NCBI GenBank assembly: GCA_015231885.1
Contig: JADGAT010000046.1
Span: 1-38,105, forward strand
Reading direction: 5' to 3'
From: SAR324 cluster bacterium
GTDB lineage: Bacteria; SAR324; NAC60-12
DNA: 38,105 bases
A program made the translations under genes and the position numbers. Below, one piece after another: positions 15,221 to 23,702 of this stretch. The notes beneath the pieces are model-generated. The model saw nothing but the letters and a program-made list of their open reading frames with translations, was not told the DNA's origin and made no database searches. Numbering within the stretch: the stretch's first letter is position 1; each line of letters starts with the position of its first letter.

Positions 15221-16966
15221 ATGCAAGTATTAAAGTTTATAATTTTCAGCATTCTGATTTTTACTGGAGTTTCCAGTGTATCAGCACAGCGATCTAATGA
15301 CTGGATAGCCATCAAAGATCATACCATCGTGATAGAAAATGGAGGCTGGACGTTTCCTGTAGAAATTGCATTTGTGCCAAACCCGGGTTCGAATCCAAAA
15401 GATCCGCTCTACTATGTGTCCGAATTACGGGGAACGATCAAAGTAGTGACCAATGACCGCACAGTGCTCACCTATGCCGAGAATGTCAACACCTACCGCC
15501 CACCTACTGAACTCCCTAATGAATTAGCAGAACTAGGGCTGGCAGGCATATGTCTTGATCCTGCGAATGGGTATCTCTTTGCAACAACACTTTATGCTAG
15601 AAACAGCGCACTTTACAACAAAATAGTCCGCTTTGAGCACGAAACCCGCAAATTTGGAACCAAACCAAAAAAACATATTGAATTGACACGTATTTTTGAC
15701 AATGATGAATCTGGAACTTCCCATCAAATTGGAAAATGTGTCATTGGGAAAGACGGGAAACTGTATGTAGGCGTGGGCGATGGTCATGCAGCCCACAAAG
15801 CCCAAGGACTTGACAATCCCAATGGCAAGTTATTGCGCATGAACCTGGATGGTACCGCACCCAAAGATAATCCATACTACAGTGCCCAAGATCCTGAGGG
15901 AGTGGCAGGATACATTTTTGCTTATGGACTGCGTAACCCCTTCGGTATCGCCCTCGACGATCAGGATATTCTATACATCACAGACAATGGCCCCAATCGA
16001 GACCGTCTCATTGAAACCATTCCTGGAAAAAATTACTTGTGGGACGGCACCAATGAGAGCATGCGCGGTGACAGCATCTGGAACTGGTCTGGATCCGTAG
16101 GGCCGGCAGGTGCCGCTTATCTTGGCGAAAAAACAAAATTTCCTTACTGGCGAGGCCGTGTTTTGGTCTCCCAGGGAGGCAGCATCCAGGCCCCCGGCCC
16201 CAGTGAAAAAGGCAGGGTGACCATCAACAGTTTTCCTGTCAAAGCCGGGCGTGGACTGACAGGCAAACCTGAAATTCTCGTGTCGTATCGAGGCAATTAT
16301 ATGCAGCTTCTGGTTCCTGTCGCAGAAGGACCTGATGGAATCTATTTTTCAGGTTTTTTCCCTGATCCCGAAGGCGAAACATACATCTACAAACTCATCC
16401 GTCAGGAAGGAAAAGTGCCTGACATGAAATCCCTGTCAGGATCTCAACTTTTCCAAAGCAAAGGATGTGCAGGATGTCATAAAATTAATGGAATTGGAGG
16501 TCAAGCCGGACCAGCACTGGACGGCCTTATTGACCGCCTGCAGCAGCGTCTCAACAGTGCTGAGTACGAAAAACAGCTGGACGAAATCGACCAGCTTGAT
16601 ACTCCGGTCCATGTCAAGTACCGCAAAGCACGTGAAGAAATCCGCAGCCTGACTGGAGAAGAAAAAATCAAATTCTGGCTGCAGCACCGTATCACCGAAC
16701 CGCGTTTCGATGTACAACTTTCCCAAATGGCGGCCCTTCCTACTTCTCCAGAAGAACTGGAACAACTCACGGCCTACTTGATGACATTACGCAATCACCA
16801 GGAACGTGAACTGAGCGAATTTGAAGAAATACATCGCCGCTTTCGAGTCTGGTGGGACACCGATTATAATGCAAAACCGACCGTCGGCTTTATTGTAGGA
16901 GTTTTGATTACATTATTATTCCAGTTTTTAATACGCAAACTATGGCGTCTATTGAGGTCAATATGA
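15221..16966 (+). CDS. PQQ-type sugar dehydrogenase-like beta-propeller fused to cytochrome c, membrane anchored
   Basis: 581-residue exported protein. Residues 1-22 are a signal peptide ending VSAQ. Residues 40-395 form a propeller of the soluble glucose/sorbosone dehydrogenase (GSDH) type, with GTSHQIGKCVIGKDGKLYVG, YGLRNPFGIALD and DNGPNRD. A cytochrome c module follows with heme site C416-AG-C419-H420, and Met within QMAALP may be the distal ligand. A helix near residues 555-572 with a basic end (RKLWRLLRSI) anchors the C-terminus, leaving the enzyme in the periplasm. Members oxidise aldoses or similar sugars using PQQ and pass electrons to the respiratory chain, here via the fused heme. 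No PQQ-synthesis genes are in the window. The stop overlaps the start of the next gene (ATGA). Confidence 0.85.
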   Translation: MQVLKFIIFSILIFTGVSSVSAQRSNDWIAIKDHTIVIENGGWTFPVEIAFVPNPGSNPKDPLYYVSELRGTIKVVTNDRTVLTYAENVNTYRPPTELPNELAELGLAGICLDPANGYLFATTLYARNSALYNKIVRFEHETRKFGTKPKKHIELTRIFDNDESGTSHQIGKCVIGKDGKLYVGVGDGHAAHKAQGLDNPNGKLLRMNLDGTAPKDNPYYSAQDPEGVAGYIFAYGLRNPFGIALDDQDILYITDNGPNRDRLIETIPGKNYLWDGTNESMRGDSIWNWSGSVGPAGAAYLGEKTKFPYWRGRVLVSQGGSIQAPGPSEKGRVTINSFPVKAGRGLTGKPEILVSYRGNYMQLLVPVAEGPDGIYFSGFFPDPEGETYIYKLIRQEGKVPDMKSLSGSQLFQSKGCAGCHKINGIGGQAGPALDGLIDRLQQRLNSAEYEKQLDEIDQLDTPVHVKYRKAREEIRSLTGEEKIKFWLQHRITEPRFDVQLSQMAALPTSPEELEQLTAYLMTLRNHQERELSEFEEIHRRFRVWWDTDYNAKPTVGFIVGVLITLLFQFLIRKLWRLLRSI

Positions 16967-18636
16967 CAATGTTAAGATCATCTGATAATCGCATGCTCAC
17001 CTTTTTATTTCTGACAGTCACCATCATCTTAATAGTCAGTTGCAACACGGCAACAGATGCCCCGGAGCCTCTACAACAGGAAGTCATCCGACAGGAAACC
17101 GTGCAGGCTGCTCCCCAATCCATGAAAATGGCAATCATGGGGAAGCACATATCACAGGTACGCTCATTCCCTGGTTCAGAAGTCCCCAGACTCCCTGCTT
17201 CGCACTCTCAGTTCAACACAGAAGAGTACCAAAAAATGGAAGAAAATCCATTTTTAGAGGCTGCTACAAACCCTCTTTCCACTTTTTCCATTGACGTGGA
17301 CACTGCATCTTACAGCAATGCCAGGCGCTTTATCAATCGGGGTCAGTTTCCTCCCAAAGATGCCATTCGTATCGAAGAGTTCATTAATTATTTCACCTAC
17401 CAGTACCAGATCCCTGTAGACAAGCATCCTTTCTCCATCTACACGGAACTATCAACAGCCCCTTGGAATTCGGCCAACCAACTGATCCACATCGGCCTTC
17501 AGGGAAAAACTATCCCCAAAAAAGAGCTGCCTCCCAGCAACCTTGTCTTTTTGCTGGATGTCTCAGGATCCATGCACAGTCCGCATAAATTACCATTGCT
17601 CAAAGCTGCATTCAAATTGTTGCTGCAGCAGCTCAGTGAAAAAGATCGTGTCTCCCTGATCGTTTATGCCGGGGCGGCTGGAGTTGTGCTGCCTTCTACA
17701 CCAGCAAGCAAAAAAGAGACGATCCTGGCAAGCTTGGAAAAATTAAGAGCAGGCGGCTCTACGGCAGGAGGAGCAGGAATCCAGCTGGCTTATCAGATAG
17801 CAAAACAAAATTTTCTTCCTGCAGGCAACAACCGTATTGTTTTAGCAACCGATGGGGATTTCAATGTGGGTGTTTCCAGCACCGGCGCACTCGTTCGACT
17901 GGTGGAAGAACAGCGAAAGTCCGGAATTTTTTTAACCGTACTCGGCTTCGGGATGGGCAATTACAAAGATGACCGCATGGAGCAATTGGCTGATAAAGGC
18001 AATGGCAACTACGCTTATATTGATAATCTACTGGAAGCCCAAAAGGTCCTCGTCAAGGAGATGGGAGGAACTTTTTTCACCATTGCCAAAGATGTTAAAA
18101 TCCAAGTCGAATTCAACCCTGCTAAAGTGAAAGCCTATCGACTCATTGGCTATGAAAACCGGATGCTTCGGAAAGAAGATTTCAATGATGATACCAAAGA
18201 CGCTGGAGAAATTGGAGCAGGACATTCTGTAACAGCACTGTATGAGGTCATTCCTGCTTCGACAAAGGCAGACCTTCCCCAAACAGACCCTTTGAAATAC
18301 CAGGAAGCAAAAGTGAAATCAGAAGCTTATCAAAGTGATGAGATCATGACTGTTAAATTTCGATACAAAGCTCCCGATGGTCAAAAAAGTCAGCTCATCA
18401 CAAGGCCACTTCTGGATAAAAAGCAGGCATTGGAAAACACAACCAATGACTTCCGTTTTTCGGCGGCAGTCGCTCAATATGGACTGCTGATGAAAAATTC
18501 GAAATACAAGGGTGATACGAGCTTTGACAACATCCTGAACCTGGCCAAACATGCCAAAGGACCGGATATGGAAGGATACCGTGCTGAATTCATTAAACTG
18601 GTTGAAATGACTAAGCTTCTTAAAGCAACTGAATGA
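16963..18636 (+). CDS. VWA-domain lipoprotein (YfbK-like)
   Basis: 557 residues from the ATG at 16963, whose ATGA overlaps the previous stop and which has GAGG six bases upstream. A lipoprotein signal ends at IVSC (Cys27). Next comes a region beginning NPLSTFSIDVDTASYSNARR, typical of the YfbK-type N-terminal domain. The von Willebrand A domain follows with the metal site D199-VSGSM and the ATDGDFNVG strand, and then the DUF3520-like C-terminal part. YfbK-like proteins are envelope-located and thought to act through metal-dependent protein binding; their partners are poorly known. Tight coupling to the dehydrogenase/cytochrome c gene suggests the two act together, for example as binding or assembly partner. 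That part is inference. Confidence 0.85.
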   Translation: MTMLRSSDNRMLTFLFLTVTIILIVSCNTATDAPEPLQQEVIRQETVQAAPQSMKMAIMGKHISQVRSFPGSEVPRLPASHSQFNTEEYQKMEENPFLEAATNPLSTFSIDVDTASYSNARRFINRGQFPPKDAIRIEEFINYFTYQYQIPVDKHPFSIYTELSTAPWNSANQLIHIGLQGKTIPKKELPPSNLVFLLDVSGSMHSPHKLPLLKAAFKLLLQQLSEKDRVSLIVYAGAAGVVLPSTPASKKETILASLEKLRAGGSTAGGAGIQLAYQIAKQNFLPAGNNRIVLATDGDFNVGVSSTGALVRLVEEQRKSGIFLTVLGFGMGNYKDDRMEQLADKGNGNYAYIDNLLEAQKVLVKEMGGTFFTIAKDVKIQVEFNPAKVKAYRLIGYENRMLRKEDFNDDTKDAGEIGAGHSVTALYEVIPASTKADLPQTDPLKYQEAKVKSEAYQSDEIMTVKFRYKAPDGQKSQLITRPLLDKKQALENTTNDFRFSAAVAQYGLLMKNSKYKGDTSFDNILNLAKHAKGPDMEGYRAEFIKLVEMTKLLKATE

Positions 18637-18658
18637 ATAATAGGCATCAACCCGATCT

Positions 18659-19237
18659 TTAGCCTTTTGCTATTTCCTTTCTCAGTTTTTCCACATCAGC
18701 TTCATGGATATAGACATACCGAGCTTTTCTTTGTTTTGATATGCCCAGGTTATCAATGTGTCGATTGAGCACCTTTCGGCTGATGGATAATTGCTGTTCC
18801 ACATCACTCAATGAAACCAGGCCCGCAGTATCTGAAGCAGCAGTCTTTTGTGGTTTTTGCGTTTTTTTTGGGGATTTTGAAGGCTTGCTCTTGGCAGCAG
18901 CCGGAGGTTCCGTCGAGGAGGCATTACCCAGATGGACGGTATTGATTTCTTTTATCACCACAGGGGGGTCTTCTGCTTTAGTTTCTTCAGAACCGTGACT
19001 TTGTTCAGCAGGAGGATTGCCGGGGACAGACGGTTTGTGCGAACCTGCAAGAAAGTCTGCAGTTTCCTGCCGTGCCTGATATTTAGACCAGACGATTGTC
19101 CAGCCGGCAAGATACCCCACCACTGTCATCAGGGTAGCGACCGTGTAATTGGGGCCTGTGTCAGTAAAAGCAAACCCTAACCACACAACAATAAAAAAAC
19201 CTGCAAATGCAGACAACATCGAAATAAAAATACGCAT
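18659..19237 (-). CDS. Membrane-anchored protein with C-terminal helix-turn-helix
   Basis: 192 residues with a very strong ribosome site (GGAGG six bases before ATG). Two transmembrane helices (about 4-25 and 33-50) are followed by a cytoplasmic Pro/Lys/Ala-rich linker (about 60-135, including SKPSKSPKKTQKPQK). The last 55 residues read LVSLSDVEQQLSISRKVLNR then HIDNLGI and KARYVYIHEADVEKLRKE. This is a two-helix plus wing pattern like excisionase or MerR-type DNA-binding modules, with the linker long enough to reach DNA from the membrane. No sensor domain is visible. It is convergent with the VWA gene and divergent from the unknown ORF at 19382. The topology is clear; DNA binding is inferred. 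Confidence 0.6.
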   Translation of the reverse strand: MRIFISMLSAFAGFFIVVWLGFAFTDTGPNYTVATLMTVVGYLAGWTIVWSKYQARQETADFLAGSHKPSVPGNPPAEQSHGSEETKAEDPPVVIKEINTVHLGNASSTEPPAAAKSKPSKSPKKTQKPQKTAASDTAGLVSLSDVEQQLSISRKVLNRHIDNLGISKQRKARYVYIHEADVEKLRKEIAKG

Positions 19238-19381
19238 TATTTACCTCCGTCAATCAAAATTTTTGTTTTCCTTTCACCTGGACTATTCCAACAGCATCCC
19301 TTACCATTTCAAACTAGAGTAAAGAGCCTCCTTATAATACACCTTTTGCTGGAATTTGAGCAAGAAAATTAACAGTTACCT

Positions 19382-19792
19382 ATGAAGAAAGGCCGTCCTT
19401 CAGCAGAAAAATGGCACTTGTATTGCTGGAATGCACAGGATGGTTATCTGGGATTGCCCAAAAGACAAATCAATATTTCACCTCTGCATCCCTGCCTGCT
19501 GCATGTTGCTTTTCTCAAAGAAGCTCTTCTCTGTTTAGTCTTAGAGTCATCCCCTTCAACACAATCGGATTTGAATTATTATAAATTTTTTGATCTTTAT
19601 AACGAACACGAATTGTCTCAGAAATTTTCAATATCAGTAACACGATTGACAGGAGATGATCGGGCCCGCTGGCTTATCAAACATCCTGTCCTGGAGCAAA
19701 CAGAAGGGCAAATGGACAAGGTCATTGAAAACATCCTCATCTGGCACAATACAGAAATTAAACGAATCTTGAACTACCAGTATCGATTTTAG
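19382..19792 (+). CDS. Hypothetical protein, 136 aa
   Basis: No family recognised. The protein is soluble, opens with a basic MKKGRPSAEKWHLYCW, contains ARWLIKHPVLEQTEG, and ends in an aromatic LNYQYRF. No cysteine clusters, signal peptide or membrane helix. The start ATG lacks a strong Shine-Dalgarno site, but the frame is well populated with ordinary codons. Its TAG stop shares bases with the TAA stop of the convergent receiver-ATPase gene, so there is no intergenic terminator between them. It could act in the same signalling set; there is no direct evidence. Confidence 0.55.
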   Translation: MKKGRPSAEKWHLYCWNAQDGYLGLPKRQINISPLHPCLLHVAFLKEALLCLVLESSPSTQSDLNYYKFFDLYNEHELSQKFSISVTRLTGDDRARWLIKHPVLEQTEGQMDKVIENILIWHNTEIKRILNYQYRF

Positions 19793-20730
19793 TTCAGATT
19801 TTTTTCACCCAACTTCACAAGAGCTTCCACCTCGTTGCCACATCCTATGTAGTGCACATCATCAAAAAACTGTGTTTTGGACATGGCAATTCCCCTCCCG
19901 TGATTATCAAATATCCGGTTTTTATCAAAAGACAAGTATTTCTTAAAATCAAATCCCTGTCCTTGATCCTGAATATGCAAACGAATCTGACTGTCGGACT
20001 TGTAAAATTTAAGTATGCCATATTTTTTTAAATTTTTTTCCTGCTGCAAACGGTTTTCTATTTCTTCCTCCAATTCCATGTTCTCTACCAGAACGGTTTT
20101 TTCATCATAACTCAAACCTAAATTGCCATGCTCTACCGCATTGGTCAACAGTTCCAATAATCCCTGCATCGTACGCAAAGGATCGGGACAGACCTGAGAA
20201 AGCACTCTGGCCAGATTGTCAACATCTTCAGGGGTTTGGAAACGAAAAACCCCATGCTCCATCATTTCCAGCGAGCGTTCTTCCTGTTCCATCTTCTGGA
20301 GCATCTCTCGGTATTGGGTCAGATCATGATATACCCGCTGCAGCACCCCTAGAAAATTTTGCAGACTCAAAGGTTTCAGAATGAATTGGTCAATTCCCAT
20401 ATTGATGATTTCCATCAAATAATTGGAGTCATCATGTGCCGAAACCACAATGGCAGCTTGATCACGGTTGATCCTTTTGATATGTCCCAACATTTCTATT
20501 CCATTCATGACCGGCATATGGATATCAGAAATCACAATATCAAATGGTTTCTTAGCGAAAATCGCATCCTGGTAGAGTTCCAGTCCTTTCTGACCATTCG
20601 ATGCAGAGGTGAGATCATGAAAAAAATTAGAAAACAGCTGGGCTGTTTCTATTTGCAGCTGTTCGTCATCTTCCACATACAAAACTTTTAAATCTGAAGT
20701 CAGTTGTGCCAATTCACGGATATTGCTCAT
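19789..20730 (-). CDS. Receiver fused to RsbW-like ATPase domain
   Basis: 313 residues from the ATG at 20730, with AAAGGAG seven bases upstream; a GTG six bases further out is too close to that site. An N-terminal receiver (about 10-130) has VEDDE, phospho-acceptor Asp69 in IVISDIHMP, VSAHDD and Lys in FILKPL. A coiled linker follows, then a GHKL ATPase (about 165-310) with an N box ELLTNAVEHGN, DQGQGFDF and HGRGIAMSK. There is no dimerisation/phospho-histidine domain, so it is not a standard histidine kinase. It resembles response regulators with an RsbW/SpoIIAB-type anti-sigma or serine kinase output that act on STAS proteins. A broken STAS gene lies upstream on the same strand, separated by lpxD, a kinase gene and a repeat element. 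Confidence 0.82.
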   Translation of the reverse strand: MSNIRELAQLTSDLKVLYVEDDEQLQIETAQLFSNFFHDLTSASNGQKGLELYQDAIFAKKPFDIVISDIHMPVMNGIEMLGHIKRINRDQAAIVVSAHDDSNYLMEIINMGIDQFILKPLSLQNFLGVLQRVYHDLTQYREMLQKMEQEERSLEMMEHGVFRFQTPEDVDNLARVLSQVCPDPLRTMQGLLELLTNAVEHGNLGLSYDEKTVLVENMELEEEIENRLQQEKNLKKYGILKFYKSDSQIRLHIQDQGQGFDFKKYLSFDKNRIFDNHGRGIAMSKTQFFDDVHYIGCGNEVEALVKLGEKNLN

Positions 20731-20776
20731 GAGCACTCTCCTTTATGTTCCATTTGCCATAAACTCTGAACCTGAT

Positions 20777-20930
20777 AAGGCGAAAATAATAACATGCGAA
20801 AGTTACGCAGAATTTTCATCGAAATTCAAGGCGTTTTATCGGGTGCATAGCGTGTTATGTCACCGGTAAAGCAACGCAGAAGGCCGTTGAAAAGACGAGT
20901 AGATTTGGTAGTTATTGTTTGAGCACTCCT
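20777..20930 (+). repeat. Palindromic dispersed repeat, copy 3
   Basis: Complete 154-bp copy from AAGGCGAAAATAATAAC to GTTATTGTTTGAGCACTCCT. Central pairing: CATAGC-type apical stem (GCATAGCGTGTTATGT), then TTTATCGGG against CCGGTAAA and TTTTCATCG against CGTTGAAAA. TAAGG is found at both borders and may be a target duplication. It lies between a histidine kinase gene and a receiver-ATPase gene on the minus strand. Its right end codes for the kinase's last residues and stop. Confidence 0.85.
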
Positions 20931-22252
20931 AAGGCTCCTACAGGTAATTGAATTATGAATTTTGCTCCGCCTTGTTCATTTTGTGCAGACAAAACTCCCT
21001 TCAAATGTTTTTCTACAATAGTTTTGGACATATACAGCCCCAGGCCCGTTCCATTCAATTCGTCTTTGGTGGTAAAATACGGCAAAAACAGATTATCCAT
21101 GACATCTTCGGGGATCCCTCCGGCATTATCCTCAATTTCCACAACCTGATGCTGATCTTTCTGGTACATTCGGATTTTGATGGTTCCATCCTTAACTTGG
21201 CGTTCGGTGATGGCATCTTGTGCATTTTTCAAAATATTCAAAAAAACCTGCATCAATTCATTGGAATACGTTGGAATTTTTGTTTCAAGGCTGCAATGCT
21301 GCTCCAACTGGATATTTCGGCTCTCCAGGGACTTGCCAATAAGAGCCAGGGTGTTTTGCAGCAGATCCACAAGAAATACTAAATCTACCTTCTTTTTTGT
21401 ACTAAAAAAGTTTCTAAAATCATTAATAGTATTGGAAAGATACTGAGTATGCCCAATAATTTTTTCCAGATTCTCCTTACTTTCATCCTCCTTCATGATA
21501 CCAATTTCTTGTTGCACCAGCATATTTCCAGCAATGGTACTGATGGTAGAAAGCGGTTGTCTCCACTGATGTGCAATCATGCTGATCATCTCTCCCATTT
21601 GAGCATGACGTGCCTGCTGGACCATGATCAATTCCTGCTGCTGCATTTCTTCTTCTGCCTGCTGGCGATTCAAGGCCTGGACAAACACATTGCCTACAAT
21701 CTTCAGCAGTGTCATGATCTTCTTTTCTTTTTCCCATGTCTTCTCTTCCCGAAAAGACTCCAGCCCCATCAGTCCCATGATGTGTTCGTGCTGTACCAGA
21801 GGTACCACAATAAGGGATTTAATATTATCCGTAGAAATAGATTTTTGTGCAATTTCTGCAATCATCTGGGGAAGCATTAAAACAGAATGCTCCGTAATTT
21901 CCTCCATAAACCATGAACGCAGTTCAACCGACTGTTGTTCCAACTTTTTTTTTGAGGGGGGAGTGTCCCCGGCCCGATACCACTCCATCAACGATTCTGT
22001 CCTGTTCCCTTCATCAGAAAAGAAAATGGTATAACTGTAGTCCACATCAGTAAATTCACCTACGAGCTGGAGTGCACGTCCCATTTCAATTTTCAGATTT
22101 TTTGGTTGAGCTTCAATAAAACCCGTGGATATGTTGGTGACTAAAATATCCAGTGCCACTTGATATTTGAGATTCCTAATTGTCTGTTGATGCGATTCCT
22201 GTGCTGCTGCCAGCTGTTGCCTGAGATGCTCCAACTCGTTAGATGTGCCCAT
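20912..22252 (-). CDS. GAF-domain sensor histidine kinase
   Basis: 446 residues from the ATG at 22252; longer readings overlap lpxD. A short coiled coil (1-30) precedes a GAF-like sensor (about 40-195: FTDVDYSYTIFF, IKSLIVVPLVQH, IMGLMGLES). A second coiled stretch leads to the H-box GEMISMIAHQWRQPL with phospho-acceptor His228, followed by the ATPase boxes NILKNAQDAI, DNAGGIPEDV and GTGLGLYMSK. There are no membrane helices, so it senses a cytoplasmic signal. The closing residues GVLKQ and the stop are encoded by repeat copy 3, so the natural C-terminus was probably altered by that insertion. The start lies seven bases after the lpxD stop and its product may phosphorylate the receiver-ATPase downstream. 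Confidence 0.88.
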   Translation of the reverse strand: MGTSNELEHLRQQLAAAQESHQQTIRNLKYQVALDILVTNISTGFIEAQPKNLKIEMGRALQLVGEFTDVDYSYTIFFSDEGNRTESLMEWYRAGDTPPSKKKLEQQSVELRSWFMEEITEHSVLMLPQMIAEIAQKSISTDNIKSLIVVPLVQHEHIMGLMGLESFREEKTWEKEKKIMTLLKIVGNVFVQALNRQQAEEEMQQQELIMVQQARHAQMGEMISMIAHQWRQPLSTISTIAGNMLVQQEIGIMKEDESKENLEKIIGHTQYLSNTINDFRNFFSTKKKVDLVFLVDLLQNTLALIGKSLESRNIQLEQHCSLETKIPTYSNELMQVFLNILKNAQDAITERQVKDGTIKIRMYQKDQHQVVEIEDNAGGIPEDVMDNLFLPYFTTKDELNGTGLGLYMSKTIVEKHLKGVLSAQNEQGGAKFIIQLPVGALGVLKQ

Positions 22253-22259
22253 GTCGTGA

Positions 22260-23261
22260 TCAATCCTTAAATTTTTTAATGAAGTCAAATACCTGCCGCA
22301 GCCGATAAAGGTATCCATTTGCCTGAAGCCACTCCTTGTGGAGACGTGCAGGGATTCCGGCATACCGCTCTCCGTCCCCCACACTTTTTGCCAGCAGCGA
22401 CTTGGCACTTACCGTGACATGATTCCCAATCTTCAGATGACCTGCCAACATGGACTGCCCTCCCATAATCAGATGGTGTCCGGTTTTGGTACTTCCCGCA
22501 AAGCCTACCATTCCAACAACCAAGGAATCTTCTCCAATCTCCACATTATGCCCAACATGGACCAAATTGTCGGTTTTTGTTCCACGCCCAATCCGCGTCA
22601 CTCCAAAACGCCCACGATCGATCGTATTGCATGCTCCAATTTCCACATCATCTTCGATCAGGACATATCCTACCTGTGGAATTTTATGATGTTTTCCTTT
22701 GTGAGTGACAAAGCCATAGCCTTCAGCACCAATCACAGTGCCCGCATTCACCAACACCCGATTGCCTATCGCCGTATCATCGCAGAGGGTTACATTGGGA
22801 TGCAGCATACAATCCGAGCCGATTTGACAGTCATCTCCAATGACGACACCTGCCATAATTACAGTACCGGAGCCTACAGTGACCCGATCTCCGATCACCA
22901 CCCTTCCTCCAATCGATAAATTTTCGCCAAGTTGACAATTGCTTCCCAGGATAAGAGAGGCATCGATGGAGGGTTTGTATTTTTTGGGAGGATGTAAGAA
23001 ATTGGTAATCTCCACAATCATCATGTCCGGGTATTCAGCAAAAATCAGGGTTTTGCCAGGGAGCTTCATATCCTCCCGACACACCAGCACTTCGACCGCA
23101 GACTCCATGGCTTTTTTAGCAAAATGCTCATTTTCCACATAGGAAATACCATGTAACTCTGTGCTTTCCAGACCACACGCATGAGTGATCAAGGCTTCCC
23201 CATTGCCGGCATACAAAAGCCCAAACAGTCTGGCCAACTCCGCAACCGTCCATTTTTTCAT
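22260..23261 (-). CDS. lpxD: UDP-3-O-(3-hydroxyacyl)glucosamine N-acyltransferase
   Basis: 333 residues. This is the third enzyme of lipid A synthesis; it adds the N-linked hydroxyacyl chain from acyl-ACP in the cytoplasm. The N-terminal uridine-binding domain (1-100) ends with [13 protein letters not shown]. The left-handed beta helix follows with many hexapeptide turns ([20 protein letters not shown]). The catalytic His region is [11 protein letters not shown] and the GAEGYGFV signature is present. A C-terminal helix ends in FIKKFKD. Length is close to that of known LpxD enzymes. It is unusually placed, between a truncated STAS gene (ATGA overlap with its start) and a sensor kinase, away from lpxA/fabZ/lpxB. 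It demonstrates an LPS-type outer membrane. Confidence 0.95.
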   Translation of the reverse strand: MKKWTVAELARLFGLLYAGNGEALITHACGLESTELHGISYVENEHFAKKAMESAVEVLVCREDMKLPGKTLIFAEYPDMMIVEITNFLHPPKKYKPSIDASLILGSNCQLGENLSIGGRVVIGDRVTVGSGTVIMAGVVIGDDCQIGSDCMLHPNVTLCDDTAIGNRVLVNAGTVIGAEGYGFVTHKGKHHKIPQVGYVLIEDDVEIGACNTIDRGRFGVTRIGRGTKTDNLVHVGHNVEIGEDSLVVGMVGFAGSTKTGHHLIMGGQSMLAGHLKIGNHVTVSAKSLLAKSVGDGERYAGIPARLHKEWLQANGYLYRLRQVFDFIKKFKD

Positions 23262-23443
23262 GATTGAAAACTCGCCAATATCTCTGCTTTTGTAGAATAA
23301 ATTGAAAGCAGCTTGTCCAAACGAATCCTGGTCAATTGTCCGGTCAACTTCTGACTCAATTCACAAAGTACCAGCTTCTTTTGTGACTGCTGCAACTTCT
23401 TAAAAATCGTCACAATGGCTCCAATTCCAGAAGAATCAAACAT
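23258..23443 (-). pseudogene. STAS-domain (anti-sigma antagonist-like) gene, N-terminal half missing
   Basis: The frame from the ATG at 23443 gives 61 residues: [35 protein letters not shown] and [13 protein letters not shown]. This is the C-terminal half of a SpoIIAA/RsbV-type STAS fold, including the Ser of DSSG that is phosphorylated in partner-switch systems. The frame stays open upstream to about 23560 (DIKGIVKNFKEVAMFDSSG) but has no usable start, and the normal first strands are absent. Another frame just upstream carries DWVIDKLSRSKEPILHLF, so a frameshift or deletion is possible. Its TGA overlaps the lpxD ATG as ATGA, implying that it was once translated in an operon with lpxD. Sequencing error is an alternative. 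Confidence 0.6.
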
Positions 23444-23702
23444 CGCTACTTCTTTAAAGTTTTTGACAATGCCTTTGATGTCATCATTGGCAAAAGCCGG
23501 TTTTGAACACTTGCAAACAAATGCAGGATTGGTTCTTTGCTTCTGCTCAATTTATCTATAACCCAGTCATAACTAAAAGGCAATTGATCAAGTAGAGGAG
23601 ACACACTATATCTTTACTTAGCCAAAGAGTGCGAGTACGATAACATAAACACATCATCCAGTGGATCTCGATGGAGATCAAATAATCTTAAAGAAAAAAG
23701 TC

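Noticed and set aside
20731..20736. GTG start for the receiver-ATPase gene
   Set aside because: It lies only about one base after the AAAGGAG site; the ATG at 20730 has correct spacing.
1..20930. Reading the three palindromic repeats as a CRISPR array
   Set aside because: The copies are about 150 bp long, kilobases apart and not separated by regular spacers; no cas gene is present.
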